Part shown: positions 38,024 through 52,014 of the stretch, one piece after another | Layout of the letters: each line of letters opens with the position of its first letter | Numbering within the stretch: position 1 is the first letter of the stretch | From: Sapria himalayana | Lineage: Eukaryota > Streptophyta > Magnoliopsida > Malpighiales > Rafflesiaceae | Assembly: GCA_029783825.1 (NCBI GenBank) | Contig: JAREIK010014517.1 | Span: 263,791 to 327,790, forward strand | Direction of reading: 5' to 3' | DNA length: 64,000 bases | Position numbers and translations under genes: made by a program | Notes under the pieces: generated by a model | Seen by the model: only the letters and a program-made list of their open reading frames with translations | Told to the model about the DNA's origin: nothing | Databases searched by the model: none

Positions 38024-38069
<46 letters not shown>

Positions 38070-38753
38070 ATATGTAGATAGATAGATAATTAGATAAATA
38101 GATAGATAGATGGAAAGATAAATAGATATATAAATAGGTAGTAGACAGGTAGATTGAAATATATATATAGATATATAATAGATAATTATATATATATATA
38201 GAAATAGAAAAGTTAGATTAATATATAGATTGAAAGATGGATAGAAAGATAGATAGCTAGATTGATTGATTGATATAAACATATATAGATAGATAGGCAA
38301 CTAGATAGCCTGACATATAGAATAATATACACATAGAAAGACATACAAATAGATAGGTAGATAGATGGATGGATAGATAGACTGATATATAGATTGATTT
38401 ATTGATTGAAAGATAGATAGATAGATAAAGAAATAATAGATAGATAGATATAGGTGTGTGTGTGTGTGTGTGTGTGTGTATAGATAAATAGATAGTCAGA
38501 TCATTATGTAGTCAAATAGTTAAGATAGTTAGTTAGTTAGTTAGATAGAATGACAAATAGACATATAGATAGATAGAAAGATAGAAAGACATACTGATAG
38601 TTAGATTTATAGAAAGAAATATTGATAAATAGATTGATAGAAATATTGATAGATAAAAATATAAAAAGATAGAAATTTAGACAAAAAAATATATAGATAG
38701 ATTGAGAGACTAACTAATAGATAGATAGAGATATAGATAGATATATAGATAGA

Positions 38754-38795
<42 letters not shown>

Positions 38796-39824
38796 TGTAG
38801 ATAAATAGACACACATATAGTTAGTTAGTTAGTTATTTATATATATATAAATAATTAGAAATATAGTTAGATATATAGATTGATAATTAATAGTCAGATC
38901 TATAGATCAATAGATAAAAATATAATCTGATAGATAAATTGAAAGATTGAAAGAAAGTTAGATAGATATATTGATTGATAGGTAGATGGACAATTAGATT
39001 GATTGATTGATTGTTTGATCCATAGATAGATAGAAATATAGAAAAAAGATATATAGAGGGATCGCCATATAGACAAATAGATAATTAAATAGATAGAAAA
39101 ATAGACATATGTATAATTAGATATATAGATACATAGATAATTATATAGATAGATAGATATATATATATATATATATATATATAAACAACTAGATAGACAG
39201 ACATATAGTCAGATAATAGATAGATTGATTTAAAGATAGGAAAATAGATAGATAGAAAGATATATAGATATATAAATATTTAGAAATATTTACAACTTGA
39301 TATATAGACATATAAACATAATATATATATATACAAATAGATAGATGCATAGATAGATAGATAAATAGATAGATATATAATAATATTTATATATAGATAG
39401 ATTGGTAGATAGATAGATATATAGATAGATACATAGATGGATACATAGATAGACAAACACAAATATAAATAGATAAATATATAAAAAGATAAATATATAG
39501 ATAGATACATAAATATATAATTAGATATATAGATAGATAGATAGATTGATTGATCGATAAATAGATAGATAGATAGTGATATAGATAGACAGATAGTTAG
39601 ACAAATGAATCGACAAATAGACAAATAGATTGATAGACAAATAAATTGGTAGTTAGAAAGATAGATAAATAGATGAATAGACAAATAGATAGACAGGAAG
39701 ATAGACATATAGAGATATAGATATCCACATAGATATATATACGATATACAAAAATATATATAAATAGATAGATAGGTAGATATATAAACTAATAGATAGT
39801 CAAATAGTGCTGTATATGTAATTT

Positions 39825-40372
39825 GTTTTAAATTAATAATCTATTTTTAATATTTTCATCTAAGTGGAGGAAAGGAAATATTAAAAGCCCGGGGATACAG
39901 CAGTAGCACAATAACGGAGGTCCCACTGTCCGGTCATGGGGCCGAAATTTTTGGAGCAGAGCCTGGCCAGGTCCATGATCCGACCCGCTTCAGTTAAATG
40001 AACCGGCTGTTTATTTTCTGTATAAAAACATTTGTATTTATTTTTTCGGGTGGCTGTTTTTTGACCCGGTTGAACTATTCATCGTCTCTTCTCCTCTATC
40101 TCTCTGCGTGATTTCGCGACTGCCGAATGCTGCATACTGTAAGACATTATTTCTTGGTTTTAATCTGTAATGCATAAGCATTTTCTGGTGGAGGTAGCTA
40201 GTTGTACTGAGCGACTAGCGAACCACGTTATTTGCTGTATTGTTTTCTCGTTTTAATTCTGTCGTGGATGTTTGTGGATTGGGATATATATATATATATT
40301 GCTCGTTTCTGTCCTGTTTCTGTGTTTTCTATTCTTAATCTCACTACCCGTGGAAGCGCGATTGCCCAACAG
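39825..40372 (+). promoter_or_regulatory. Promoter/5'-leader-like island inside GATA array 2
   Basis: It is a single ~540-bp stretch of balanced composition, unlike all surrounding GATA sequence. In order it has a GC-rich part with GGGGCCGAAATTT and GACCCGCTT, TATAAAAAC at 40021-40029, and a CT-rich initiator-like TCTCTTCTCCTCTATCTCTC at about 40084-40104. A possible exon end ACTGTAAGA near 40136 and a T-rich intron-like part follow. No coding exon follows before the array resumes at about 40373. It could be a captured host-gene promoter plus first non-coding exon. The parent gene is not recognisable. Confidence 0.4.
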
Positions 40373-40618
40373 ATAGATACATGGATAGATAGATAGACAT
40401 ACAGATAGATAGACAAATAGACATACAAAAAGGCTAACAGATAAACAAAAAGATAGACATATATATAGATATATAGATATATAGATATATAGATATATAG
40501 ATAAATAAATAAATAAATAAATAGATAGATAGATAAATAGATATACAAACATATAGATAGACAGATATATAGATAGATAGACAGATAAACATACATATTA
40601 TTATACAAATAGATAAAC

Positions 40619-40654
<36 letters not shown>

Positions 40655-41572
40655 CTGTGTATAGACATATATATTGACTGATAGAAAGAGATATAGATAA
40701 ATAGATAGACAAACATTTATATAGATAGATAGATATTTAGATAGATAAACAGTTAGATAGATAGATAGAGATAAAGATATATAGACAAATAGATAGTCAT
40801 ATAGATAGACAGATAGATAGACAGATAACAAGATAGAAAGGCAGGTAGTTAGATAGATAGATAGATAGATAGATAAATAGATAAACTAATAGATAGTTAG
40901 ACATATAGATTGAGAGATATATAGATAGATATATAGATAGAAATACATATTGCTAGACTGACTGAATGACTAATAGACATTTAGATAGATAGATATATAG
41001 ATTGTTAGATAGGTAATTAAATAGACATATATACTCATAGATAGACAGATCAACTGATAGATAGATAGATAGACGGATAGATATACAAATAGATATACAT
41101 ATAGAAAAGTATATTGATAGAAAAATTGATAGAGATATTGATAGACACTTTGATAGATTGATTGATTGACAGATTAATGGACAAATTGATCGATATATTA
41201 ATAGATAGATTGATACACTAATTGATAGATACATATATAGATAGAAAGATAGAGATATAGATATAAAGATACACACACACACACACACACATACACACAT
41301 ATATATATATATATATATATTCATACACTAATAAATAGATAGATTGGTAGAAATATTGATAGATAGTTGACAGATAGATTGACAGACAGATTGATAGATA
41401 GATTAATATAAAGAATTATAGATTGATTGATAGGTTGATTAATAAATAGACAGGTAGATAGATAGATAGACAGACAGATAGACAGACAGATAAACGGATA
41501 GATAGATAAGTCAATTTTTAGATAGATAGATAGATTGTTTGATTGATTAAAAGATAGATAGATAGAATGTTT

Positions 41573-41816
41573 GATTCATTAATAGAAAAATAGTTAAATA
41601 GACAGATTTATAAATTGATTGATAGCTAGATAGATAAACAAATAGACTAATAAATAGACTAATAGATAGACAAATAGATAGACAAATAGATGGTGATTCA
41701 TTAATAGAAAAATAGTTAAATAGACAGATTTATAAATTGATTGATAGCTAGATAGATAAACAAATAGACTAATAAATAGACTAATAGATAGACAAATAGA
41801 TAGACAAATAGATGGA
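41573..41816 (+). repeat. Near-perfect 122-bp tandem duplication in GATA array 2
   Basis: Copies 41573-41694 and 41695-41816 read identically except for the last base. Surrounding array sequence is far more diverged, so this duplication is recent, or is an assembly artefact. Confidence 0.9.
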
Positions 41817-44753
41817 TAGATAAATAGATAGACAAATATATATAAAGATAAATAGAAAGAAATATAGATAGATAGATAGACAAATAGATAGATTAATATA
41901 TAGATAGATAAATAGTAAGATTGATAATTAGATTGAAAGATAGATTTAAAGATTAAATGATAGACAATCGATAGTTAGATTGATAGACAAATTGATAGAT
42001 AGATTGGTAAACAATTTGAGGGATAGATTGTTAAATAGATTTATAGATATATAGATAGACATATATATAATCATTTAGATAGATAGAGAGATATACAAAT
42101 AGATCGAAAATTGAAAGATAGATATATAGATAGATAGACAGATAGATATTCATATAGTTAGATAAATAAAAAGAAAGATTAATTTATTAATAAATAGATA
42201 AATTTATAGACAAATAGATAGATAGAGACATAGATATATAGATAGATAGACACATAGATGGATGGATAGATAGACAGATAGATAGAAAAATATATAAAAG
42301 ATAGACAAAGAGATAGATAGACAAATAGATAGATAGAAAGATAGATAAATAGATTGATAGACAAATAGATAGACAAACAAATAGATAAACATATAGATAG
42401 ACAGATATACACACAAATAGACAGATAGATAAATAGATCGATAAACAAATAAATAAACTGTTAGATATATAGATAAATAGACAGATAGAGAGATAAACAA
42501 ATAGATATTCAAATATATAAAAAGATAGACAGATAGTTTGATAGACAAAAAGATAGATAGACAGACCGATAAATAGATAAATTGATAGATAGATAGGTAG
42601 TCAGAGAGAAAGGTAGATGAATAGATATACAAACAAAAAAACAAACATATAAACAAAAAGAAAGACAGACGGATAGATAAATAGATTAATAGAATGATAA
42701 ATAGGGAGATATACAAATAGATAGACATTTAGATAGATCGATAGACAAAAAGATATATAGATAGATTCATTGATAGATAGACAGATAGACAAATAGATAG
42801 ACAAACTTATAGAAAGACATATATACAAACTTATAGACAAACACATAGAAAATAGATATATTGATATTTATATAGAAAAATTAACATATAGATAAACAGA
42901 TAGTTAGATATACAAATAAATAGACAAATAGATAGTCAGATAGACAAACAAAGATATATATAGATATATAGATAGATAAACAGATTGTTAGATAGATAGA
43001 TAAACAAATAGATAGGCTAATAGATAGTTTGACAGATAGACTAACATATAAAAAGATCGATAAATAGATAAACAAACTATTTGATAGACTTTCAAATAGA
43101 CAGATAGATTGATTGATTAATTGATAGATAGATAGACAGATAGATAGATAGATAAATAGATATACATATAGATAAGAAGATTTATAGATAGATTTATAGA
43201 CAGATTGCTCGACATATTGTTAGACATTTTGATAGATAGATTGATAGATATATTGATAGATAGATAAAGAGATAGATAGATAGATATATATATACATAAA
43301 TTGATAAATAGATTGATAAAATAATCAATAGATAGATTGGTAGAAAGATTGATAGATTCATTGATAGATTGATTCATAGAGAGATTCATAAATTAATTGA
43401 TAGAAAATTGAAAGTCAAATAGATAGATAGATTGATAGACAAATATATAGATAAATAGTTAGTTAGATAAATAAAATATATTTAGATATATAAATAAACA
43501 TCTAGATAAATAGATAGACTGATAAATAAATATATAGATATATAGATAGCTTGATAAATTATTAGAAAAATAGATAGATAAATAGATAGATAGATAGATA
43601 GACAGATAGATATACGAATAAATAGATAGAAAGATAGATAAATATATCGACAAATAAATGAACATATTTATTGATTGATAGATAGAGAGAGAGATAGACA
43701 AATAGATAAATAGATAAATAGACAGATAGTGAGATATGCACACACACAAACATAGACAGATAGACAAAGAGATAGATAGAAAGATAGACTTATATATAGA
43801 TAGAAAGATGGACTGCTAGATTGTTAGACAGAAAGATATATAGATTGATAGACAAATAGATAGATAGATACTCTGATAGATAGATTGATAGTCATATTGA
43901 GAGACAGATTGAAAGAAAAATAAATAGACATATAACTAGAAAATTTGATAGAAAGATACATAGACAGATAGATAAACATATAAATAGATAGAAAGATATA
44001 TAGATAGAATATTAGAGAGATAGATAGTCATATAATAAACATAAAGATAGGTAGATAGATAAACTGATAGATTGACATATTGATTGTCAAAAATATAGAC
44101 GGATAGATAAGTAGATAGATATATAGATACATTGATAGATAAATAGATAGACAGATAGATAGATGGATAGATAAACATATATTTGACAGATATATATATA
44201 TATATATAAATAAATAGATAGATAAATAGATAGACAGATAGATTGACAAATAATTAAACAAATAGATAGGTATATAGAAAAAAAGATAGATACATATAAA
44301 GATAGATTTATATATATGTAGATAGATATTCAAATAGATAAGACAGATAGATTGACATATAGATTGACATATAGATAGATAGATAGATAGACATATAGAA
44401 AAATAGATAGATAGATAGACAGATAGATAGACAGTTAGAAAGTTAATTATAAGATAGATGGATAGATAGACTGATAGATAGACATTTAGAAAGTTAATTA
44501 TATAGATAGAAAGATAGACACATATATACACAGATAGAAAGATAAATAGATATACAAATAGATAGATAGATAGATACATAGATAGACATATAGATAGATA
44601 GATTGAAATAAATTTAGATAGACAAATATATAGACATAAATATATATAGATAGAGAGATAATTAGACAGAAAAATAGACAGACAGACAGATAGATAGATA
44701 TATAGATAAACAATTAAACAGATAGAAAGACATATAGATAGATAGACAGACAA

Positions 44754-44797
<44 letters not shown>

Positions 44798-46970
44798 GAA
44801 GGAAGATAGATAAATAGATAGATTGATAGAAAAATTTATATACAATTAATAATAGAAGATTGATAGATAGATTAATAGTAGATTGATAGATAGATTAAAA
44901 GTAAGATAGATAGATTGATATAAATATTGATAGAAAGGTAGAGAGAGAGATAGATAGATAGATAGATTGACAAATTATTAGATAGATCAACAGATTGATA
45001 GGCAGATGGATAGATAGGTAGATACATAAATAGATAGATAGATACACACACACACACACACAAATAGATAGATAGATCGGTAAATAGATAGATATATAGA
45101 TAGACAAACAGATAGATTAATAGATAGATAGGTAGTTATATAGATTCTAAATAGACTTATAGATAAAAAATTATATAGACATATAGATAGATAGATAGAC
45201 ACATAAACAAATAGATAGATAGACCAAAAGATTGACAGATATATATAGACAGATAGAGAGTTATATAGATAGATTAACAGATAGATAAATCCACAAAATG
45301 ATAGATAGATATAGATAGATAGATAGACAAATAGATAGAAAGATAGATAGATTTACTTATAGTTAGATGGGTAGAGAGTTGAATAAATAGTTAGATAGAT
45401 AGATAAATATATAGATGGATAGATAACCAAATAAATAGATAGAAAAGCAGATAGAGAGTCAAATAGATTGACAATAGATAAAGAAATATATATTCAGATA
45501 GATAGATAGATTGATAATTATATTGATTGATTGATTTATAAAAAAAAGGAAGATAGATATACATATAGGTAGATAGATAGATAGATAAATGGACAGATAG
45601 TTCAATAGATAGATAGAAAGATAGTTAGACTGATAGATATACAAATAAATAGACATATTTATAGTTTGATCGATAGACAGATATTAAGAATAATAGATAA
45701 ACTAATAGATAGAAAGAGTGATCGATAGATAGATAGTTACATAGATATGCAAATAATTAAATAAATAGATATATAGATAATTAGAGATATAGATATACAT
45801 ATTGATAACTACAAAAAAATATCTATTTTGCTAAGGAAATTTTACAAGGCATAAATTTCCTAGATAATTAGCTAGGAATTAACTAAGGTATAGCAACACA
45901 TTTTTGATTTTATTATAAATTAAAATTTTGTGATGGATTAGTGATGGAAATGTTCGAATGAAAATCTTCATCGCTAAAATTAGTGTAGATATTCGCTCAA
46001 AAAAAAGATGGAAATTTAGCGACGGAATTAGAGATGGAATATCTTTAGCTAATTAGAATGAGACAAAACTCATCCCTAAATAATTATCTAAATTTATTTT
46101 TTTTATGATTTTATATATAATTGAAAGCTATTATTCCATAAATATTTATTTTCTCAAAATAGATGTATTTAGTTAGGGATTTTTCCCTATCTATTTGGGT
46201 TTGTGATAATTTCCATCGCTAATCTTTAATGATTTATTTTTTTAAGCATTATTTATTTTAATATTTTATCTAATTTTTTATATTAATGGTATGTCCTTGT
46301 ATATAGATGAGCAATCCTTGAAAGACACAATCTCTTCATATAATAATAAAAATATATATTATAAATTAAAAATTTAATAAATATATAAAAATGACTAAAA
46401 ATTTATATTAAATTAGACTAAAATAACTATTTTTTTATTATAAATTAATTAAAAATTATACAAAATTTTTTCTGAAATTTTTAATTATGATATTTAAATA
46501 TTTGTATTTAAAAACATTATATAATTTATTATATTATTATAATAATTTTTAAAATATTTTAATTAATAAATAAACATAAATAAAAATAACTACTAATAAA
46601 AAGTTAAAATAAATAATTATTTGATTAAATTTAAAAATTTATAAAAATATATGAATTAATGAATAAACAAGTAAATATTTATATTATTAAAGTAAAAAAC
46701 TATTTTTATGATTATAAGAATCTTTTAAAAATATAATGACTAAATGAACACTTAATTAAAATAAGTTGATATTTAAAGATTAATACATAGATGTTTTAAT
46801 TACATCAAAAAATTTTTGATGATTTAAAAAATAAATATCTCAGTGTGGTTTTTAAATGAACACTTAACTTATTCAAATTTATAATGACTAAAAGATTCAA
46901 ATTTTATGCCTTTATAATTATTCCTATTATATTAATAAAAAATAAATTGAATTCTTATAAATTTATAACC

Positions 46971-47011
<41 letters not shown>

Positions 47012-47639
47012 CTTTATTATTATATATTCTAATTTTATTTATTAATGAAATAATATCATTTATTGTTAAATAAAAATCTTTTCAATTTTTTTATTTAAAT
47101 TATTTATTTTATATAATTTTAGTTTACTTTTATATTTTTGTATCTTTATTTTCTATTTATTTACATCCAATTTTGTATTTATAGTTTCCTTGTCAAAAAA
47201 TGCTAAGGCATTAAGCACTTATCACTTTTTCTATATTTCAACGACGAAGAAAGGAGAAGCGAAACGATACTAAGGCAGCAACCTACAAAATCTATCTCTT
47301 CTTGTTACCAGGAAATATTATCACATCTCTTCTCCTTCGGAATGCTATATACATATCTTTATCTCTATTAATTTAATTACCATTGGTGGAGTTTGGTTGT
47401 TATAGAATATTCGGGTTTGATTTTTTTTCCCCCAATTTTCCTTCTTTTTTCTTTAATTTTAATATCACATATATGATTTTTACTCTACACTAGTAATGAA
47501 ACAATAAATGGTCAGTCTAAACTTTGTTCTCTTACTATTTAAATTTTTAGGGTTTTATCTATTTCAAATACAATTTCTTTGCATATTGTTTCCTACTTTT
47601 GTAACTTAAAAAAAGTTTGCTTAATGTTTTTTACTTCTG

Positions 47640-49735
47640 TAAAAAACATTTATACTTTTATATAATCGTATGACATTATATATAAATGTCTATATTTTAA
47701 TATATATAAACGTATTACATTATATATAAAAACTGATATGACTTATAATGTTATATATATATATATTCATACATATGTATTAATGTTTATAAATATCTAT
47801 ATGACATTTACATAAAACTATCCAATTGTATAATTTTATATATAACAATTATATAACATATAAATATATATGCTTATAATGTTTATATAAATATAACAAT
47901 TTTATAATGTTTATTAACATATTAATAAATATAACATTATATAACAATTGGATAATTTTATAATTTATTAACATATTAATTTTTATATAAATATATAATA
48001 TTTATAATGTTTATATAATGTGATATATATATTATATAAAATTTATAAAAGTATTACATATATATAATTATATATAAATAACATTTATAAAAATATTTAA
48101 GAAGAAATATTATATTTAAACACTTGTATAATTATATAATCATATGCAATTATATATAAAAGTATTTATATCTATATTTATTATTATGTAAACTAATTTT
48201 ATAATTATATTTATTACTAGACAAAACTATTTTTTTAACCATATAATAATTTATAACTATATGTATACTTCTATATAACTATATTTCTAACAAAATATAC
48301 TATATGTATAATAATATATAACTATATATAATTGTATTTTACTAAATGTATAACTATAAAAATGTTATATATAATTATATCTTTAACTACATATACATAT
48401 ATTTCTATATGTGAATAATTATATATAAATATTGTATAACTATGTAACACTCTATATATTTAAATATAACTATATTTGTAACTATGTATACATATATGTA
48501 TTCATATAATTAAATCTATATATTTGTTTATAATGGTGTATACATTTATGTAAAACTACTTATAACTACTTGTATTAATATATCTATATATAACTATATG
48601 TTTACCTATATATAACTCTATTTTTAACTATATATACTATAGGTATAAGAACATATAGCTATAAATAATTGTCTTTGACTACATGTATAACTAAAAAAAT
48701 AGTATACATAACTATATTTAAATATATAAATAACAACATATATTCAATATACATTTTTATATATCAGTATATAAAAATGAATTTTACTATATCTATACCT
48801 ATATATAACTATATGCATAAATAAATAAAATTAAAAGAAAAAATCTATATACCTACATGTATAAATATAAGTATAACTATATGTGTAAATATATGTAAAA
48901 CCACATGTAATTATTTTTATAATTACATGTATAACAACATACAACCTTATGTTTAACTACATGTGTATAACTATATATAAATATATGTATTACTATGTAA
49001 CACTCTATATAATTAAATATAACTGTATTTGTAACTATGTATACGTATATGTAAATCTATTTATTTGTTTATAACTTTGTATACATTTATGTAAAACTAC
49101 ATATACTACTTGAATGAATATATCTATACATAATTATATGTTTAACTATATATGACTCTATTTCTAACTATATATACTATAATTATAATAACATATAATG
49201 ATAAATAATTGTCTTTGACTACTAGTATTACTATAAAAACATTATACATGACTATATTTAAATATATAATTAATAACATATTTAATATACATTTTAATAT
49301 ATTTGTATATAAAAATGTATTTTACTATATCTATACCTATAGATAACTATATGTGTGCATATATAAATTTATATGAAAAAATATATATACCTACATGTAT
49401 AAATATAAGTATAACTATATGTGTAACTATATGCATAACATGTAACTATATTTATAATTACTGTATAACAACATACAACATTATGTTAACAACATGTGTA
49501 TAACTATATATAAATATTTGTATAACTATGTAACACTTTATATAATTAAATATAACTATATTTGTAACTATGCATGCATATATGTAAATCTATATATTTG
49601 GTTGACTTTGTATATATTTATGTATTACTACATATAACTACTTGTATGAATATATCTATATATAACTATATGTTTAACTATATCTAACTATTTATACCTA
49701 CATATACTAGTTATATAATAACATATAATTATAAA
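47640..49735 (+). repeat. ~535-bp AT-rich tandem repeat, about 3-4 copies (copy D)
   Basis: The landmark TGTATACATTTATGTAAAACTAC, shortened to GTATACATTTATG, recurs at about 48538 and 49077. A variant lies at 49609, a spacing of about 539 and 532 bp. TATATAACTATATGTTTAAC and CTATATATACTATA motifs accompany each unit. The array is the reverse complement of 27991-29530 in copy C. Confidence 0.8.
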
Positions 49736-49739
49736 TGGG

Positions 49740-50155
49740 ATATTATTAATTTTTTGCACTAACTTAAAATTAAATGGCAAAAGATATAATATCAATAATA
49801 TCTAAGCACATAGCATTGGTTCGATATAGCATACCATTGAAATAAGTGTCGTACTCTTACCTAATCCCACCCCTTTGGCCTATGGCTTGTATATGAACTT
49901 ATGTATAACAAAAGATGTAATAAATGATAGGTTTGTATGGAAGAAATATGTTTGTTCTTTTTTGTATTTCCTCATTCTAACACTACATTATCTATGTGTC
50001 TCTCTCTCTCCCTCCATCATTCTTTTTGTGTCACACTCTCTCCCTCTTTTTCTTTCTATGTCACACAACCACTCTCTCTTGCTATTTTATTTCTTGCACT
50101 ATTTCTTTTTTGCTTTTTCTTTTTCTCTCTCCCTCTCCCTCTCTCTATCTTTCTC

Positions 50156-50194
<39 letters not shown>

Positions 50195-50235
50195 CCATTT
50201 CTCTCTCTTTCTCTCCCTCCTTTCTCTCTCTCAAC
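49740..50235 (+). repeat. Conserved upstream segment and CT-rich tract of copy D
   Basis: CGTACTCTTACCTAATCCCA and GTATATGAACTTATG match the inverse of 27700-27990. About 240 bp of CT-rich sequence follows (49995-50235), as at the start of the window. A 172-codon frame across 49875-50393 begins in this non-coding tract and reads into the TNP2 tail; only its last part is transposon coding sequence. Confidence 0.7.
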
Positions 50236-50462
50236 AAAGAAGTGTAGACATAACTATTGCACCAACATTTCAAGAAGATGACCTAAATAATATTGAGCAT
50301 GTGCATGTAGATGCTGATCTAGTAAATTTATGTGACTCAAATGGTGGCCTAATAGAAATTGATGATGATCAATTTCTATCTGAAGATGAGTAGGAACTTC
50401 CATCAGAATTAGACGAAATGTCAGAAGATCAATTAGAGAATGATAATTATGCTGATAATTAA
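50236..50462 (+). pseudogene. C-terminal tail of TNP2, fragment (copy D)
   Basis: It encodes QQRSVDITIAPTFQEDDLNN, then LCDSNGG and IEIDDDQFLSEDE, an acidic tail matching about 3866-4030 of copy A. The open frame enters from the CT tract without any start of its own. The rest of TNP2 is absent. Confidence 0.72.
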
Positions 50463-50605
50463 ATTGGTATAATTGTATTATAATATTAAACTATTAAAAA
50501 CGTTTTATATTTTGATGAAATCTATTGGTGTGTTTTATGATAAAATGCATGGTTGGTCATCATATCTCTATTATTTGTTCTATGCTTTATTTTTTGTATA
50601 GTAGA

Positions 50606-52014
50606 TGGCACCTAAAGGATGTGGCCATAGTGGAGGTGGACAAGACGTATAATGGACCAAATTTATCTAGTATTTTATACCATGTTGCAAATTTATTACA
50701 ATCTCATGCCCACCATATTCAGACTTAAATATCACAAACATCATCTCCATTTCTATCACCATCACCATCATTGACACATTTACTATCACCTTTATCAGAT
50801 ATAAGCCCACCACCCATTGTACTTCCTGCAAATACTTTTGATCCATCACCATCTTCTACACTAAATTTTACACTGATAGTTACCCCATTTATAAAATCAT
50901 CGACATCATCAAATATCGTGCCTTCTTCTGCATTCAGTGGTAAGTTAGTAATTGAGATTGTGGATGAGAGGTATAAGAATATTTAAATATTACTAGAATA
51001 AAATAATATGATGATTCTGTTAGTATTTTTTATATATAGTTATGATTTGCATTTTTTCAATGTTATTTATTTATTTGTATAGTTTTATTCTATCTCACAA
51101 ATGTTTGGCTATAATTACAAAAGTCTTTCAAGAAAATTGTTGATTATTATGTTGGTTTTTATTCAAGCAGCAAAAAATTATGTCCTTGTTATTAATATAA
51201 ATTTTTTTGTGATATTTCTATATATAGAATAAGTGCACATGGGCACTCAAATTTGATGGAAAGATAAAGTCATTATCAGAGAGCAAAGCTGCTGAATGGT
51301 ATTCTGATTTTGTCCATAAATTGAAGAATATAAAAGAAAGGGCTAAATTTATATCCAAGGATGACTGGTTCGAGTGGCTTAAGTATTGGGAGGAGCTAGA
51401 TGTTAAAAAAATAAAAGATTACCAACAAAGATTAACGAACTAAGGTAGCCGGACTAGGTACAGTAATGTTTAGCCACACAGGAGTCTCAAAGTCAAGCAT
51501 TGAGCATGCTCGAGACTTTGTATAATTTTAAAATTTTTAATATTTATATATTTAGTGGTTGTCCTAATAGTCTAAATAAATTTAATCAGTGCATGGTTTT
51601 ATTAATTTTGTTAAATTTTTTATCATTCGTTATTTTATAACTTAATAAATACATACTCTAGGCTGGATAATTGGGTCGAGATCCTAATTTTTATGAGATT
51701 TTCAGAAAGATGCATATGAAGAAAGCAGATGGTCAGTTTGTTGACAACAAATCTCAGATGATAGATGTAAGAATCTGTTATATTAATAAAATATAATAGT
51801 ACCATATTAAATTTTGAAAGTTGTTTGGAATGCAAAATATAAAACAATTTTATGTATATCTATAATAGTATTTTAACTATTTTATCACAAAAAGTAATGG
51901 AGGAATGTGTGATAACTACTTCTCAACAAGTAGAGGGTTCTATGGATCTTCAACTTTTGACTATGATTTTATCTATTTGGAGACCATAAGAGGTCATAAG
52001 AAATAGTGAGTGTA
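50606..52014 (+). pseudogene. TNP1 / Transposase_24-like gene, truncated (copy D)
   Basis: The start region reads MAPKGCGHSGGGQDV then a stop. The Pro/Ser-rich linker (50747-50985) is open for more than 70 codons (SPLSDISPPPIVLPA). Exons follow at about 51081 (YSISQMFGYNYKS-like) and 51236-51420, the latter better preserved than in copy A (FDGKIKS, KAAEWYSDFVHKLKNIKER, DDWFEWLKYWEELD). The VDGQFVDNKSQM-like exon is at about 51661-51765, and the last exon begins near 51897 with MEECVITTSQQVEGSMDLQ. The frame ends abruptly at 52014, where an unrelated GC-rich repeat starts; copy F (60713) shows how the gene should continue. Confidence 0.7.

Larger units (their letters stand above)
34478..45806 (+). 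repeat. GATA array 2, >11 kb degenerate tetranucleotide satellite
   Basis: The + strand is GATA with GACA, GATT, CATA and AATA variants throughout and very little C. Embedded are many (TA)n runs (for example about 37670-37717 and 38757-38790), (CA)n or (GT)n runs (about 37530, 38456-38479, 40636-40655, 41271-41298, 44755-44780, 45046-45063), a GAAA run near 35828-35872 and an 18-bp repeat AGAGATATATTTAGAAAG near 35265-35325. The - strand is open over long stretches (Tyr-Leu-Ser-Ile repeats, up to about 249 codons) only because TATC lacks stops. One ~540-bp non-repeat island interrupts it. It ends exactly at the left terminus of copy D. Confidence 0.93.
45807..52014 (+). mobile_element. CACTA transposon copy D, internally rearranged and 3'-truncated
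   Basis: The left terminus AACTACAAAAAAATATC at 45807 aligns with CACTACAAGAAAATATC at 59054. Next come subterminal TAGCTAGGAATTAACTA-type sequence, a left arm colinear with copy C (to about 47640), the AT-rich ~535-bp tandem repeat, the CT tract, a TNP2 tail and a TNP1 pseudogene. The sequence jumps from the CT tract (50235) straight to the last part of TNP2, so most of TNP2 is deleted. At 52014 a GC-rich repeat interrupts the TNP1 frame and the rest of the element is missing. Confidence 0.75.

Noticed and set aside
40228..40716. 162-codon - strand frame joining GATA repeat to the unique island
   Set aside because: It crosses the array/island border; the island's own signals point to non-coding 5' sequence on the other strand.
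34478..45806. Dozens of membrane-protein-like - strand frames (up to ~249 codons)
   Set aside because: They are translations of the TATC strand of a microsatellite; overlapping frames are open at once and none shows a protein family.
49875..50281. Ser/Leu-rich frames in the CT tract as a secreted protein
   Set aside because: CT dinucleotide repeats give Ser/Leu/Pro codons in all frames; only the final acidic part belongs to TNP2.
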